NCBI RefSeq assembly: GCF_009870125.1
Contig: NC_046683.1
Location: 57,489,869 to 57,553,868, forward strand
Origin: Drosophila pseudoobscura
Lineage: Eukaryota; Arthropoda; Insecta; Diptera; Drosophilidae
Length of the DNA stretch: 64,000 nucleotides
Direction of reading: 5' to 3'
Shown one piece after another: positions 1 to 14,217 of this stretch. The notes beneath the pieces are model-generated. The model did not search any database and was not told where the DNA came from. It was given only the letters and a program-made list of their open reading frames with translations. Within the stretch, counting starts at the first letter, position 1; each line of letters opens with the position of its first letter. The position numbers and the translations under genes were made by a program.

Positions 1-2278
1 GGGGCATGCAACAGCAGCAAGTGGCGCTGAAACCCGAAACCGAAGTCTGGAGCAAGTCTCCCGCTTCTTGCCTCCCGCCTCCTGCCTGCTGGCCCCTTTG
101 GCCCCTTGTCCCCTTGGCCCCTTGGCCTCTTTACCTCTTGCGTCTCCTCTTTTCTGCATTTGGCGCGAAAAAATTGTGGCGGCAGACAAATGCAAAGGTT
201 GCAACTTTTTCCACAGTGGAGAGGCAGCCTGGAATTGGATTTGCAACAAGAGATTTTGTTTGTTTGTTTGCATTATTCTTTCCGCTCGTTTTAACCTTTG
301 TTTTTCTGTTTTTTGTGTGTTTTCTTTTGGGGAGGAAAAAGCTGATGTTTCCAAAAAGAAATTGAGAGCAGAGAGGACGGCCAATTCACAGCCAAGATTA
401 GGCTCCAGAATCAATTATAAATCATCGCAATCATTGGGGGATATTAGGGCCCCATCAAAGCCCTCCCCACATCGGTCCGTTTCCTGGGGAATCCCCCAAA
501 TAAAATATACAAAAAAAAAACAACGACAAAAACTGTTATGCAAATATCACTTTTACTCGGCTTTTTATAAGCCATCTGCCCCATCCAAAATGTGTCGCTG
601 GAGAATATTTATTTATTTTTGATTTGAAAGGGGAGACGTGTTCGAGAGGCCAAAACTATAAATTTTGTGAGGGGCGGCCTCCCCGCTTCCCGGACTTCGT
701 CTTCGACTTCGACTTTGACTTCCATTTCCACTGCCAGGGCGCTTCCTCTTCAGTCGAAAGACCGCTCCAAAACGATTTGTTACGCATTTCGTGTCAACTA
801 TGAATAAAATATTGCCGAAACCACAAAAACCACAAGAATAACCACAAGGAGAAGCGGAGAAGGAACCAACAAAAAAAAAAACCAAAAACTGGAACACTGA
901 AAAGGAGGAAAAGGCAGGAAAAGGCAGGGAGCATTCGGAGCAGGCGGAGGCAAAGAAAACCCAATAAAGCACATGGAACACACACAGAAAAACAGAAGCC
1001 GAGAAACAGAAGGAAACTTTTTCCAATAGACATTTATCAAACAAAAAAAAAACGAGGGAAGAATAATTTACATTTTATTAAAAACTTCTGATATGCGATG
1101 GGAGTTTGTGTTTTTTTGCGAGAGGGGACAGATTGGTCAAGGGGTGGAGGATATGTTTTAGGAATACAACAAGAAATAAGGAAAGGGAGAGGTATACGAA
1201 TGGAGAGTTAAGAGATTAGGGGCCATAATCTGCTATGTTTTAGCCAGGCTCTTGAAGAACTTCAACGAAATAATGAAAGATTGTCTAAATTGAATGCGAT
1301 AGTGCCGACTGTTACTGATTTTTACGCTCCCTTTGAGGCATGAATTTATGCATTAAAATCATTCAAATAATCGGCATTATCGAATGCAATCCATCACTGA
1401 GCGCTGAGCCCACAGATAGAGGGGGAAAAAGGGGTACATAAAAAACCCATACATATGTTTTGGTGGTATTTTGGCGAATAGAAGGTTCTTGGCAAGGCAG
1501 GATTTGGATTTATGACACAAAAAATGGAAAGCAGTAGAGGATTTTCCTTGATTTAGTGGCTTTGGCTCTTAATGTCTCTTTCAAACATTATTTTGGTAGC
1601 TGTCCAACACTGATAAGTGTTTAGAAGAGTTTTTGTATTATTTAATTCTTTGGAAATCAATCAACATTAAAAACAGACAACAATTCAAGGATTCTGTGGT
1701 GCAGAAAAGGAGAGTACATATCTACCAAAGAAACAAAGACAGATCCCTACTGTCCAACCCTACAGTGTTGCAGTGTTGGGCAAGGTAAACATATTTCTAT
1801 TGGGAATCGGTTCAAGCATATTTGATTTCTAATCCTGTTTAATAGAATTTGTTCCTATTTGTTTTCACGTCTAGCCTATTTTTTGGCCGGTGTGACAGTC
1901 AACAGCCAGACCTTTCAACTCCACCCTCTTCTTGCTCACCCTCCCCCTCCGCCTCCCCACCACTACCAATATCCCCTCCTCTGCCACTTTTGACAGTCGA
2001 CAAATCACGCAACAAAGGGAAGGAGGAACAAAACTTGATCGAAACAAAAGTTTATAAATTTTTAAAAAAATTTGGAAAAAGCAAAGCAAGTTTTTGGTTC
2101 GTTCTCCTTCCACTTGGAAAATTGGTGAAAATGGGGGATGAGTGTGGCTTAGGGGGCGGGGAGGGTAGGAGGGTAGGAGGGTGGTGTGCCGACCGGCCTT
2201 GTGTGTTGGACAAAAGCCAACATGTCCTCTTCCCTCCCCATCCATCAGCCACACCCCACTCTGCTTTTCACTGGGCTC

Positions 2279-2347
2279 TGTTCTGTTCTGTTCTGTCCGT
2301 TTTTCACTCTGCTGTTGTGTCCTGTGCTGTCCTGTCCTGTCCTGTCC
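2279..2347. repeat. Pentanucleotide (TGTTC/TGTCC) tandem repeat
   Basis: Two adjacent runs of related 5-mers, first TGTTC-type then TGTCC-type, with a short interruption. It makes spurious long ORFs on both strands. Confidence 0.8.
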
Positions 2348-3339
2348 GCTTTTCTCCACCCCATTTTCCATACTCCACTCTATACCACACTCTGCTTGCT
2401 GTTCTCCCAACCATTTTTCCCATAGTTGGAGGAAAACCCCGGCAGTCGTCAACACGGAGAATGAAAACGCATGGGCACAAAATTTCCGCTTCCGTTTCCC
2501 GGTTGCTGTCAAAGTGGACAGAGGAGGAGGAGGAGCACACGGCCCCCACCATGGCACACCATCCCACCATCCCACACCAAAGCCCGTATCCTCCGTATCC
2601 TCCACATCCTCCACATCCCGTATATCCCCATATCCTCGCCAAAAGATGCGTAAAATGTTTCGGACCCAACTGTCAGCCGTAGAAGAATGGAACAAAGAAT
2701 AGAAAAGAACGAAAGAAGAAAGCACATGATGATAAAAACAAGAAAGAAACACTCGGGCACTCGGGAGAGCGACCCTCGGGATACCCTGAAAGATCGAACC
2801 TTTCAGAATATCAACAGAAATCAAAGAGTTCTTCCAGCAAAGACTTGCCATGGATGATATCCGGATATATAGCATCTACAAGGGCCTCGATTGTTCTCTA
2901 AAAGGAACGAATAATAGAAGGATCTATGCAAAGTATAAATAAAACAGATGGAAAGACAGATTCAGATACTGATCAGGAATCTATATGTTTTCTCTTTCTC
3001 TCTCTCTATGCGAAAGGGTATACGAAAAACGAGAGCAAAAATCAAGAGAGAAGCGTGCGACCAAAAGCTGGACAAAGGCATCGGCGCATGCCGCAAACAA
3101 CAGTTGGATGGGAGATTGCTGTGTGGCATGGCTGAGGGGAAGGAGGCGGCGGAGATGGAGGACAGGCCAAGGGAGCAGCCATTGTGGCGCACGCCATTCA
3201 AGTGCGGAAACGGAAGCACAGAGGGATTGTGGGGCAAGAAGGAAGCAAAGGAATGGTGGGGGGGGGGCGAGGCGGGGGGGACAGGGCGAGTGGCTACCAC
3301 AAGCCAAACACAATAAGCGCTTCATAAACGACATTTTTC

Positions 3340-3510
3340 ACCAGAATGAAAAGCAAACACACACACAGACACACACATGCACACCGAAAGAAAAGAGACG
3401 CACACACAGACAGACATGGAAAAATGATTCACGCACAGGAATTGGGTCAAGTTTGTGGGAGAGTGTATGGGAGAGAGTGTGTGTGTGTGTGTGTGTTTGG
3501 GTGTGTGTGT
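3340..3510. repeat. CA/GT-rich microsatellite block
   Basis: ACAC-rich DNA at about 3356-3410 is followed by a near-perfect (GT)10 at 3477-3496 and a second short GT run. The arrangement is almost self-complementary (CA then GT), so it could form a long imperfect hairpin. Confidence 0.8.
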
Positions 3511-5198
3511 GGTGCGTGTTAAACGATTTCGCCAGTTTTCCCACTTGAGACACAGACAACAAGGCGCACGGGCACACACAGAGGGCGGGAAATGAGGGAA
3601 AGCTCTCGAGCATCGCTTGTTATCCTTGACGCCGGGGCCGGGGCCGCCGCCCAGAAGATATGGAATGTGGAATAGAAGGTAAGGCGGACGACTGCCTTCC
3701 AAGGCAGCCAATCTTCCGCTCTTCCGCTCTCTTTTTTTCCGTTCTTCCTTCTGTCGATGAATAGATCTCACAAGTCCCGTTATGCCAAAAGAAAGACCTT
3801 TTCTCTGGCGGTGCCTTACCTGCTCGTTGAATGGTCCTTGGCTGCAGGGAATATGCTTTGCAGCCATACCTCCATTTTGCGAGCCTCCTTGTCATCTTCT
3901 ATTCATCGTCTAGCCTCGTGACTCCTATCCTCATTTGCTGGCCTCGTACTCATCTGTGTGCCACATCCCCCTTCAGTGCTTTCTAGTCTCCTTTCTCCCA
4001 TTCTCTATTCCCCATTTTGTGCCACTTTTTGTGGCCAGCCACTGACGCCAGTTGTCTGTTATTTATGCGTATGCTCTTCCTGTTCCACAGTCCATAGTCC
4101 TCTTTCTCCTCCTCCTTGCCATTCTTCTAGCTTTCCTCCATTTTCATCGGCCCATTCTTCTAGTTTTTCTCCATTTTAATCTTCCCATTCTTCTAGCTTT
4201 CCTCCATTTGCCCCTATTCTCATGTTCTCATTCATCTTCTCACTTTCTGTCAATCATCGCCCTTCGATGTATTGTATCTCGTGGATCGTGTGAATCCTGC
4301 TTTATTTTCACAGTTGATATTCCTTAATGGAAGACCGCGGAAAACTCCTCATTCTCTAACCATCGAATGAACAATAGAATCAAGGAATGACCTCTATATT
4401 TCGTGCTTCCTTGAACCACAGAAGGTGGTGCTGCTTCTATCGAAGAAAAGCTTGTACTTTCTACATCAAATGTACATCGATTAAGGAATGACCTTTGAGG
4501 GGTCCTAGCAGGGGGTGGAAAACACTCCCATAATACAGTTCTTGGCTTTGTTTGAACGATAAATGTTTATACATTTATGTACGTGATGTACATATGGGCA
4601 TAGGGGATGTATGGATATATGTAATCTATTTGGGGGGGGAGTCCTGCCTGCCCGCAAAAAAAATAATTGTTTATTGAAGTGAATTTAAGAGGAAAATTGC
4701 TTTATATTAAACACTCCCTCCCTCCTGCCAAATTCAATTGAATAACCATTCATTCATTCATTCACAGAGAGAGAGAGAGTGAGGGAAGAAGAGTGGATCC
4801 TGTGGCTTTCTGTTTGGGGGGAGAGGTTTGTGTTTTAGTTTGAGGAATGGCTGTCAATCTTTGGGGCAGGAGCAGCAGCAGGAGGGGGAGGAGGAGCTGT
4901 GGAGCTCTTCGCTGCCTCCCCTTTTCTCAGGCGCCTTAAGTGCCTCTGTCATTGTCTTGCTCTTCGATTGCTCTGCCCCTAGGGGTTATCCAACCCCGCT
5001 TTCTCTCTTCCTCTCCCTCTCCTGCTCCCTCTCTCTGTCTCTGTCTCATTCCGCATTTACGAGTACTACCACTACGAGTGTTGTATGCCCCACAACCTTC
5101 CATCATTCGCCTTGTCCAATCGCACTCAAACTAATTGCTCTGAAACTGTGGCAGCAAACTGTGGAAATGGATTGCAGAAAACACGGAAGGATGGATGG

Positions 5199-5221
5199 TG
5201 TGTGTGTGTGTGTGTGTGTGG
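5199..5221. repeat. (GT)n microsatellite
   Basis: An uninterrupted GT dinucleotide run of about 11 units in non-coding DNA. Confidence 0.9.
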
Positions 5222-8200
5222 TGTGTAAGTGGTAAATGTTTCAAAGTGTTTCTCAATTAGCTGTCGGAAAGGGGGGGGGGGCCCGAGTCCTTCAGGTGTA
5301 AGAGGAACTCTGATTGAAAGATGCACAAATCCTTCAAGAACGGGAATGGGGGGTTCTTTAATGGCTAAATGGGATACACGTTGAGAGATCTACCCAATCG
5401 TTTCAATCGAACCTTAAGCGTCAAAAGATCTTCCAAGAATGAGGGAAGGAAGATCCCAAATGGAACCGCCCCATAAATCGCTCATAAATCTCCGATTTTC
5501 TCTACCATTTTGTTCATTCATTTGCCACTTCTCTGATTTCATCGTTCTACAATTTTGTCATTCAAGATTTCCACCTCTCACCACCACCCCCTGCACCACC
5601 TCGCAGACCTCTCCCTCTGACTCTTCGTCTGCCTCTGAAGTACTTAAATCTCTGTTGTCTTATCACCGAAAACCCAGAGATTTCTTGACTTTTTTGTGTT
5701 TGTGGTCATATCATATCATATAATATCATATCTTTTCCATCTGCACATCATCTTCCTGATGATGATTTTTGTCGTCTCATGTCTCTGCTCTGCTGTGTAA
5801 ATATTTTTCAATGCAAATAAATGATAAACCGAGGAGGGACGACCTCAACTTGTTGAGTTTCAAAGACCCAACCCCTAGCCCCCAACCCCAACCCTAAAGC
5901 CACAATATGACGTTGCACTTTTCTCAAAAAGAAAAGAAAGAACCCCATGAAAATGTAAAAAGTAAATCAAGATAATGTAATCGGGTGGGGTGGGGGTGGT
6001 GGGCCCTTATGGGATGGGTGGGAGATATGTACAAAATACAAATAAATATAAGGAGTTCAGCCTCTGCCCCGCTGTTGCCCCCGTTGCCCGTTGCCCCCTT
6101 TGAAACCATCGTAAAAGCGCTTTTTATGACGTGAATTCATTGAAACAGAGACTGAAACAGAGACAGAGGCGAGGGCGGAGGCAAAAGTCAACTTTTGTTA
6201 TCTTTATGGCAGATAATGTCAAATCCATCCGTCGGATTCCATGCTCCCTCCCTGCCACAGAGGAGGCGAGACTCCTCTCCGCTCCTACCACTGCCGCTTC
6301 CACTACTACTCTGCCTCTGTCTCTTTCTCCTTCTCTCCTGCCTCTTTCTACTCTACTCTGATAACTTATCATTGCCCCCATCCCCCCTCACCCACTCTGA
6401 CAAATTGTTGGCTTATTGGAATTGTGATTATTGACATTTTTGTTATAATTTTTGTTCCATTTTTTTGTTGTAAATTTTGTCTTATTTTTATCTCTTTTTT
6501 TTGTACAATTTTGCTTTTTAATGTATTTTTTTTACATTATTTTTCTCTCTCTCTTTATTTTTTAATTATTCTTGTTTTTTGTTGCCAAAGTTTTTATTCA
6601 ATGAATTTTTGGATTGATTTTGCAAACTTCTTTCGAGAAATCATTGACGCTATGGAAATTGTTGGGTTTTCTGGGAGTTTGGGGCATGTTTCCCATTTTT
6701 AAGTGTGCAAAATATATCTAAAATATGTGAAGAGCGGGGACAGAAGGGAAGTAAGGTGAGAGGAGCCTAGGAGAGGTGAAAAACTGCCAGGACAGTAACC
6801 ATCAAAGGTCTCCTTTGAGGCGGTGCCTCTTACATTAAATATTATAATTAAATTTTAAAAAAAAATGTATTAAAATTAGAACAAATATGAGAACCGTCTA
6901 TAGATTTGTAATATAATTTTCTAGATTCCCTTTACTCCTAATGAGTGTCGAGATCTCAAAGAACCTTCCTCTAGACGCAAAAGTTTGCTCGGCTGCTTTT
7001 CATTAAAGTTTTCATCCCCCCCCTGGCCCCTTGCTGCCGAGCATCTTTCACTTTAAGCTTGCAACACATTCAACATGTGCACAAAAGCCGCAGGACAGTT
7101 TCGCCCATCAACAGAAGGATGTGTGTGTGTGTGTGCCACAGACTCCTCTCCAATCTGCTCCTGCCCCTGCCCCTGCCCCGTGCCCCTGCCCTGTCTTTCT
7201 GTTTGTGTAAACTTCGCATTCAATTGAAACCAGCGTACGCTCTGGAGTCCCATACCATCCATATCCCGCCCCCCCCCACATGCCATATCGGATCCGACCC
7301 GACCCGAACGACAGGGGAAGCGGCAACACGGCAACGCGCAACGCACAACGGCAACGGGAAGGGGAACGGCAACGGCAACGGAACTCTGTGTGCAATGAAT
7401 TTTTTAAAGCTCAATTTTAATCAATAGCTTAATGCTTTATTTATAAGCAAACAATTTAAGCGGCAGCCCCCAGAAACCCCGTCCACCACAGAGCAACATG
7501 TTCTGCTGTCATAATCAGCAGAAATCAGCAGAGCTGAGGGGAGGCTGTGGGGGGGTGTGGGGGTGGAGCGGCGTGGCGTGGAGTCCATGCAGAGGATGAA
7601 AGGCATAGAGGAGGGTGGGTTGAGAGGCTGCCAAAAGAGAGGGGCAGCAGCAGCAGCAGAGGCTTTGAACAGAGAGGTCCCACGTGTAAAACAAAGGCAA
7701 GGACATGAAGCACCCAGCCCCCCCCCCCCCTAGCCCCACCCCCATGCCTACCCCAAGGCTTCTAGCCGAAAATTGTCGCATTAAACTCGCTTTAACCATG
7801 TAAAACTTTGACATAATCGTTTGGCAGAAGCATTTCAATAAAATTTGCATAACGAGAGGAGTCGCGTGGGGATCTCCCCACACCCCCATGGTGGGACAGG
7901 AACAGGAACAGAAACAGAAACAGGAACTGAAACGGAAATCAGTTTGACATTTTCCCCGATTTTCCTACGATTTTTTGTCTGTGTTTCTGTGTCCAAAACA
8001 AAAACAGTCGAAAAAGGCGGCACGAAAATTCGTGGCGAAATCTTTTGTGGATGCTGCGTGGGATTCTCTGAACGCCGGACAACATTTTCGGACAGATGAA
8101 AGAGCAATGGGGAAGTGCCACGCCTACCCCCTAGATGAGTGCACACTCTCGCCACAAAAAGGGGTAGAGAATCAGCGAAAAGAGACAAAGACAGAGAGAG

Positions 8201-8639
8201 AGAGTGAGAGCAACGTTGCACACACACTTTTTTGGAGGCACATTTTCATTAATCGAAAATTTCGCGCCAAAGTTTTGGTCCTACGCCACGGCATGGCGCA
8301 CTCGTCTCTCCACCCGAGAGAGTCTCTCTCTCTCTCTTCATCCCGGGGTTTACGCAACACAAAAACAGGGAATTCCAGCACGCCCCATTCCACAAGAAGG
8401 GGGGGGAGGCGGTATCCAATCGATATTCTTGCTCCCACTAGAATTTCCCTTTCTTTCTCTTCTCGAACAATATTCTCTGGCTGTGGCTCTGGGGCCGTGC
8501 GCATTCTCTTTGCTCCCCCTTCTGCCCTTCTTCTGCTCTTCTTTTCCCCATCGCCCTCTGCTTTCTCGTCCTGCTGCTCCCCATCACTCCATCGACTCGG
8601 CTTGTTTCGGTTTCCTCCTCCCATCATCGTTCGTTGTGG

Positions 8640-8990
8640 TGTAACGCCAGTCGGAGGCTGTAACTGTTGTTCTGCGTGTCGTGCCACGTGTCGTCCGTCG
8701 GCTGATTCTGAGCGCCGGCCCCAACAAATCCCGGACGGGGCCATGTAACCTGTACTGCCGCAGCGGGACTCCCGATTGCGGGGCTCCCTATACTTTACAC
8801 CCGGGAGAGTATCCACAAATAGGCCCCTCAAGCCAGGGTTGCTTAGGAGGACAACAGGGCTGTCGAGTTCCACGAATACGGTCTACCGGGTTGTGGATGT
8901 TCCGGGATATACACTAGACAGGGTCTCGATGGATATGGCTCCAGTTACAGCTGTCGATGGGGAAGGGAATCCGTAATGAGCCTTGAAATT
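8640..8990 (+). other. Island of balanced composition with two overlapping ORFs; unresolved
   Basis: This 350 bp differs from its low-complexity surroundings. It is balanced in base composition and open in two plus-strand frames (78 codons from 8681 and 66 codons from 8776), and the minus strand is also open from 8873 leftwards. I do not recognise either peptide, no convincing splice pair delimits an exon, and the strand is undecided. It may be a regulatory element or an exon of an unknown gene. Confidence 0.2.
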
Positions 8991-11900
8991 CACACCTTAG
9001 GTACAGTCACTACGCATGTAATAAGTTGATTGCTGCCAAGAGATCTTGGAGTAGAAAAATCCACAACTTAATCATGCTATACCATCCCGCGTTCCACAGG
9101 CAGGCCCATCGTTTATCCTATCCCAACTGTATCTTATTCTATCCCAATTGTATCTTATGCTTTCCCATCCGGATGCCCTACCGTATCATATTCTCAAACA
9201 TCTCTGCTGTATCCCTGTATCCCTGTATATCACTTCATCCTATCCGGTTTCTTGCAATCCTATCCCAATCCCAGCTTATCCGATATCAGCGTATTCCCCT
9301 TCATCCAATCCCATCCAAAGGCGCGCTCTACCATCCCTGCCCTCCCATCGGTTCCCCATAATTTCCCACAACATTTTCCCCACTCTATTTCATTTCTGAA
9401 ACACCCACTACTCGCCATCCCCCTGGACCATTTGCCAATCGATTCGAACTTATCGATTCCGCAAATATTAACCAGGCATCAAGGATTCGCGCGTCCGCTT
9501 ATGGCGCACTCGTAGCGCCGCAAAAGATTCATTCATGACGGAGCGGAGTTTCCAGGATTCCGCCGGGACCTCCTGGTCCTCCTGGTCCCGTGACGGGTGG
9601 AATGCTGTAATGTCGCCACCTGCGTCATCTCTGAGCGCCGCTCCCTCGGAACGCTTATCTTGTAATTATTTCGTGGAAGGGGCGCCGTGTGGCGGCCGGA
9701 AAGATACATATTTCGGCTGGAACCAGGAGGCTGCCGAATTAGCAGAGCCATTCTCTCTCCCACAGAGGCACAGAGCCATCGACAGAGACAGAGACAGAGA
9801 GAGAGAGAGAAGAGAGAGACGCTTTGGCAGCCAGCCGAATGGGAGCTCTCGGATGCGAAAAGCGGGATGCGGCGAAAGCGTTCGACGAGTGCAATGCCCT
9901 GCTTAAAGCACTCACACAAATGCCAGCCATCTATATCGTATATATCGTGTGTATACACACACAAATATATATATATATATATGTATAGACGCATCGCACA
10001 GGGACTCTCGCCTGTCGTCTGTGCGCCTGTCTTGGTGCTTTATCAGCAGCAAGCCCGAAATTTCAACCCCCAAAAAAGCCAAAGCCAAAAGCAGAGAAAC
10101 AGCAAAATGTACCAGAAAAGAAAAAAAAAGAAAAAAAGAGCACCGAACAGAAACAACAAAATTTACAGTGAAGTAAGAATGCTGTAGAATAAGGAAGACG
10201 AGTGATGGAACAGTCGGTTACCCTGGGAATCGTTGACTTTTTCGAAACACAGGATGTTGCCATTTGTATGTGTGTCCTTGTACCCTTTTGGTATTTGGAG
10301 GCCTGTTTTACACTCAAGTATTTCCAAGTTCTATTTAACCTATTTCTTTGATGTTTTATCATATGTTTCTTCTTCTAATTTCAGATATATTCCATTCAAA
10401 ACTGTTCCACGTAAGTTTCATTTGAATGTTTCATTCCATTCGTACCAAATCGCATGCCAATTTGAAGTCTGTTTTATTCTATTCGTTCCCAATTGCATGA
10501 CAGTTTCAAGTCTCTTCGGGGGCAAAAATGGATCCCGAAAACCATCACAACCCCTAAACACACTCGTCTCAAGTACAGGGTACATGGAGAGCACCAAAAA
10601 TTCCAGACAACTAAAAGCTTTCATGAGAAACTAACGAAGGCAAACGAAGGGTAGTGGAATATGTATGGGGAATATGGGGAGTATGGGCCACTGTCAGTGG
10701 GAGCTGGCAGATGATTAGGGCAGATGTCGCTTGTGGGTGGCCAGAGGGAGAGGGGGGCATCAAGCATCCAGCATCCAGTCCCCCCTCGCCCCACCATTCA
10801 GCGCACTGCAGCAGACGTCTTTATGGCCCGGAGTCGCCGTTTATTTTCCACGCTCGTTGACTGTACTTTGGTCGCCTGTTCCCTGTTCCTGCCAGTTCCT
10901 AGGGTTTTCCGTGGTGTGGTTCCTTTTGACTCCATGGCAGATTCCTCCTGTTCCTGGAAGATCCCAGAAGTTCCTCCAAGTCTCTCCGAGTTCCTCCGAG
11001 TTCCGCCTGTTCCTGCAGGCTCTCATAGTTTCTACTGTGCCTCCTGTACCTTCTGTAATTCCTCTTTTGCCGCCTGTAGTACCGTACCTATTCCTATTCC
11101 TTTGCATAAACCGATTGAAAGTGCACCATGGAGGAGGCATTGTGCTGTCCTATTTTTGCGTGTGTGTGTGTGTGCGGGGGGGCCACGCCCCATGGTCCTT
11201 TCTTGAGATTAATGCGAGAGTTGCCCCCCAGCTCTCTCTCTTTCTCTCACTCTATTTCTCTCTGCGTTCCGCCATAACAATTGATTTCCTTATTTATTCA
11301 TGCGCCCCCGCCACTTGAGTCGAAGCCCAGTGCTCCTGCTGATGCTCCTGCTCCTGCTCCTGCTCCTGCTGGGCTACTCCTTGACTCCGTCTTAACGGAG
11401 TTTTATTGCTTTCGGATTGTCGTCAATAGGTGTGCTTCCTTCTCGTTCTCGTTCTCCATCTCTTCGGGGAGGAGCAATGGAAGCAATGGCAGGACTGCGG
11501 AGTGGCTGGAGTTGTCATGGGAGTTAATCCCTTACCCAGACAGTCGGCTCTCAAAGCGAACTCCTTGCGAGTTCTGGCCTGGAGTGTGGTCCTGTCAGGG
11601 TCAATAACATCCGGATCGCGGGCCTGTAATTAACAAAGGAAATTAAGGAGTTTCCCTGTCAAATATTCCACCGTCAACAACAACGAAGAAAAACATTGAA
11701 TTAAATTCCGTGCATCTGTCGTTCCATTACCGAAACGTTTGTGCTACCGGAAAATGCTACGGAAAAATCCTAGGAAAATCATATTAACAGCAACCGCAAA
11801 AACAAGAAAGAAGAAAGAAAAATAAAAAAAGAACTAGAAGAACAAAAAAAACAAAACAAAAACCATCGTCCCCTGGCGCCTTTGATGAAAGGGTTAGGAA

Positions 11901-14177
11901 AAAGCAAACAGCAAAAACAAAGAAAATGGAAAAAAAAAAGTTGGAAATTCGAAAGTCGAAAGTCGTCCTGCGTCCTGCATCCTGGTCCCTGGCTCTCTGG
12001 TGCTCTGGCGCTCTGGTCCTCTGCTGTGACTGGTAATAACCCGATCCCCATTCACGTCGTTTCGTCCTGGCTAAAAATAGGAAAAATGTCAAATGAAGCG
12101 CGCGCGTTTTGCATGTCAAAGAGCGAACTTGCAAGGGGGATGGGAGTGAGTTAGGGGGGGTGGGGGAGGGGGGGGATGGCATAAGAGGTCCTCGGGAGAG
12201 AGCCTTCAATGGCCCTCTGCGATGTGGATCTCTCCGCGATGTGAAGGAGTTTGCATTGACACTTGACTTTAAATTGAGCGAATGGGATGGCGCTTTTCCG
12301 CGTGCCACTGCCGCTGCCGCTTTTCCCCCAGAAATTTTCGTTGCATACTTTTCAGCGTTCGCGTCACTCGTGGGCGGGTGCCTGGCGGACGGTGATGTGT
12401 GATGGGTGGCCCAGCATCAACGTCATAAATATGAGTTACGTGTGGCATGAGGCAGCGGCAAGGGCTGGTGCCAGCGAAGCAAACGAATTTTTCCACTAAA
12501 CTTTAATGCAATTTCTGTTTTAATGATATGCAGGTCTTGACCTGCCCCCAGCAAAAACTTTTTCCACCTGTTCCCTTCGAGGGGCAGAGGACGTGGCACG
12601 TGCCGCTGCGGCGCCACCCCTCCTGGCCTTCCGCTGCCGCTGCTGGCCAATGTACTATATGTACAAAATGCAGTTTAGGGCTTATGAACTTAACTTTGAT
12701 GGGATTTGCACGTTGAACAGGGAAGCAGTAAGAGAAAGGACCGAGGACCGAGGAGCAAGGAGCAGGCGGCGAGAAAAGAGCTTTGGAAAAAGAAAGCTGC
12801 AAACAGTCCTTGAGGGGACTCAAGTCCCCCCCGTTGGGGGACTAAATGGGATAAATGCTATGGAAACCGATCAAATCTTGAGACGTTCTGTGATACTAAT
12901 TACCTTTTGGACAAAGGAGGATGAGGACAAGGATAAGAAACGACGGGGATTGCTTGTGGATAAGAATTGAAACGGGTATAAGTTTTCCCTTGGGTTTCAT
13001 AAATCTCTTAATTTTGATCTGTTGTATCTTCTGCCATGGAAGATGCACCAAAGATGCTCCACTCAACCAACTTTCTTTGCGGCGCCTCCACACTGTCCAT
13101 AAACACAGCCCGAACAGCCCTGAATATGAATAACACTCATAATGCACTCTTCATTCATTCGTTTATTCGTTCATTCATTCAGTCCTTCCTTCTCTCTTTT
13201 TCTCGCACAAATTAGTAACCGTTAAATTTTGAAATTCCATTGAATTTGCCTGCACCGATCCCCACCCCCCCGAAATCCCCCCGTTCCGATGGCTCCGACA
13301 AGACAATTGAACGGTCAACGACTCTGCAGGGGCTTCCTCCTTGAACTGTTGGATGCCACTGATTCACTCCCGAGTCCCGGGTCCCGGGTCCCATACCGTT
13401 CGCCCCTGCCCCTTCCCCTGCCCCCCGCCCACCAGCGATCGACGGCGGACAGTGAATTTTTGTTAATGCGCCGAAAGCGGCAAAACTTTTGTCATGTTTT
13501 TTTCGCCTTCTTTTGCTTTTGCTTTTGCTTATGCTTATTCTTTTTCTTTTCTTTTTCTCTTCTTCATTCCATTTGCTTTTTGGGGTTTCTGTGCGAGTGT
13601 GTGTGCCTTAACTGACTAATTTAGTGGCTGGAGTTCAATGTATTCCATAAATTTCGACTAAACGCTCAAGGACAATGCGTATCGAATATACACAGTCATG
13701 CAGTACGGGGTGGAGATCGGATCGGATCGGATCTCTCGGTGTTTGTTTGTGCATTATGTTTTGCTTTATAAATGAATTGATTCAGTTGGTGAGAGAGAGA
13801 GAGAGAGGGTGAGAGAGAGGGGGCAGCAGGGCAGCCGGGCAGCCGGGTAGCCGAAGCAGAAAGCGAAAGCAAAAAGAACAAAGCTACGACTTGGGCTGGG
13901 CTTCGGCTGCGGTTCGTGCTCTCGAAGCGAGATCTCGCTTCGGCTTGATGGGAGCGGAAGTCATAACGGTGAAAGCGCTGCAGCAGATTAGAGAGAGAGA
14001 GAGAGAGAGGGAGAGACAGGCAGTGTGAGAAGAGAGTGGACTGGGACCCAGACCAATCCATAAAGTGATTTATGCTTCTTGTGCAGTTTTTTCTGCTTCG
14101 CTTAGCGCCATGTCTGCGGGTGTTTGTTTTTGTTTTTCGCTTTCAAAGAAACTGCTGCACACGACGATCCCATCGTT

Positions 14178-14180
14178 CTC

Positions 14181-14216
<36 letters not shown>

Positions 14217-14217
14217 T
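14178..14217. repeat. (GAC)n triplet repeat
   Basis: About a dozen GAC units with one GGC interruption. A plus-strand frame reads it as an Asp run, but the surrounding frame has no gene-like features. Confidence 0.85.

Larger units (their letters stand above)
1..8100. other. Non-coding, simple-sequence-rich DNA
   Basis: No gene could be supported here. The open frames are long only because the DNA is pyrimidine- or purine-rich on one strand (CCT/CCA/TCC tracts), and they occur on both strands of the same stretch without recognisable domains or splice architecture. Present are CA/GT and CT/GA microsatellites, a TGTCC pentamer tract, poly-T-rich DNA around 6.43-6.60 kb and several A-rich runs. 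It could be intergenic or part of a long intron of a gene lying outside the window. Confidence 0.6.

Noticed and set aside
1849-2875. Long overlapping ORFs on both strands (277 and 334 codons)
   Set aside because: Both read the same pyrimidine-rich simple sequence (Pro/Ser/His or Gly/Arg/Trp runs); no domain, no splice structure, and mutually antisense.
9535-9994. ORFs of 123 and 153 codons
   Set aside because: They owe their length to a GA tract (Asp-Arg/Arg-Glu or Ser-Leu runs); no recognisable family.
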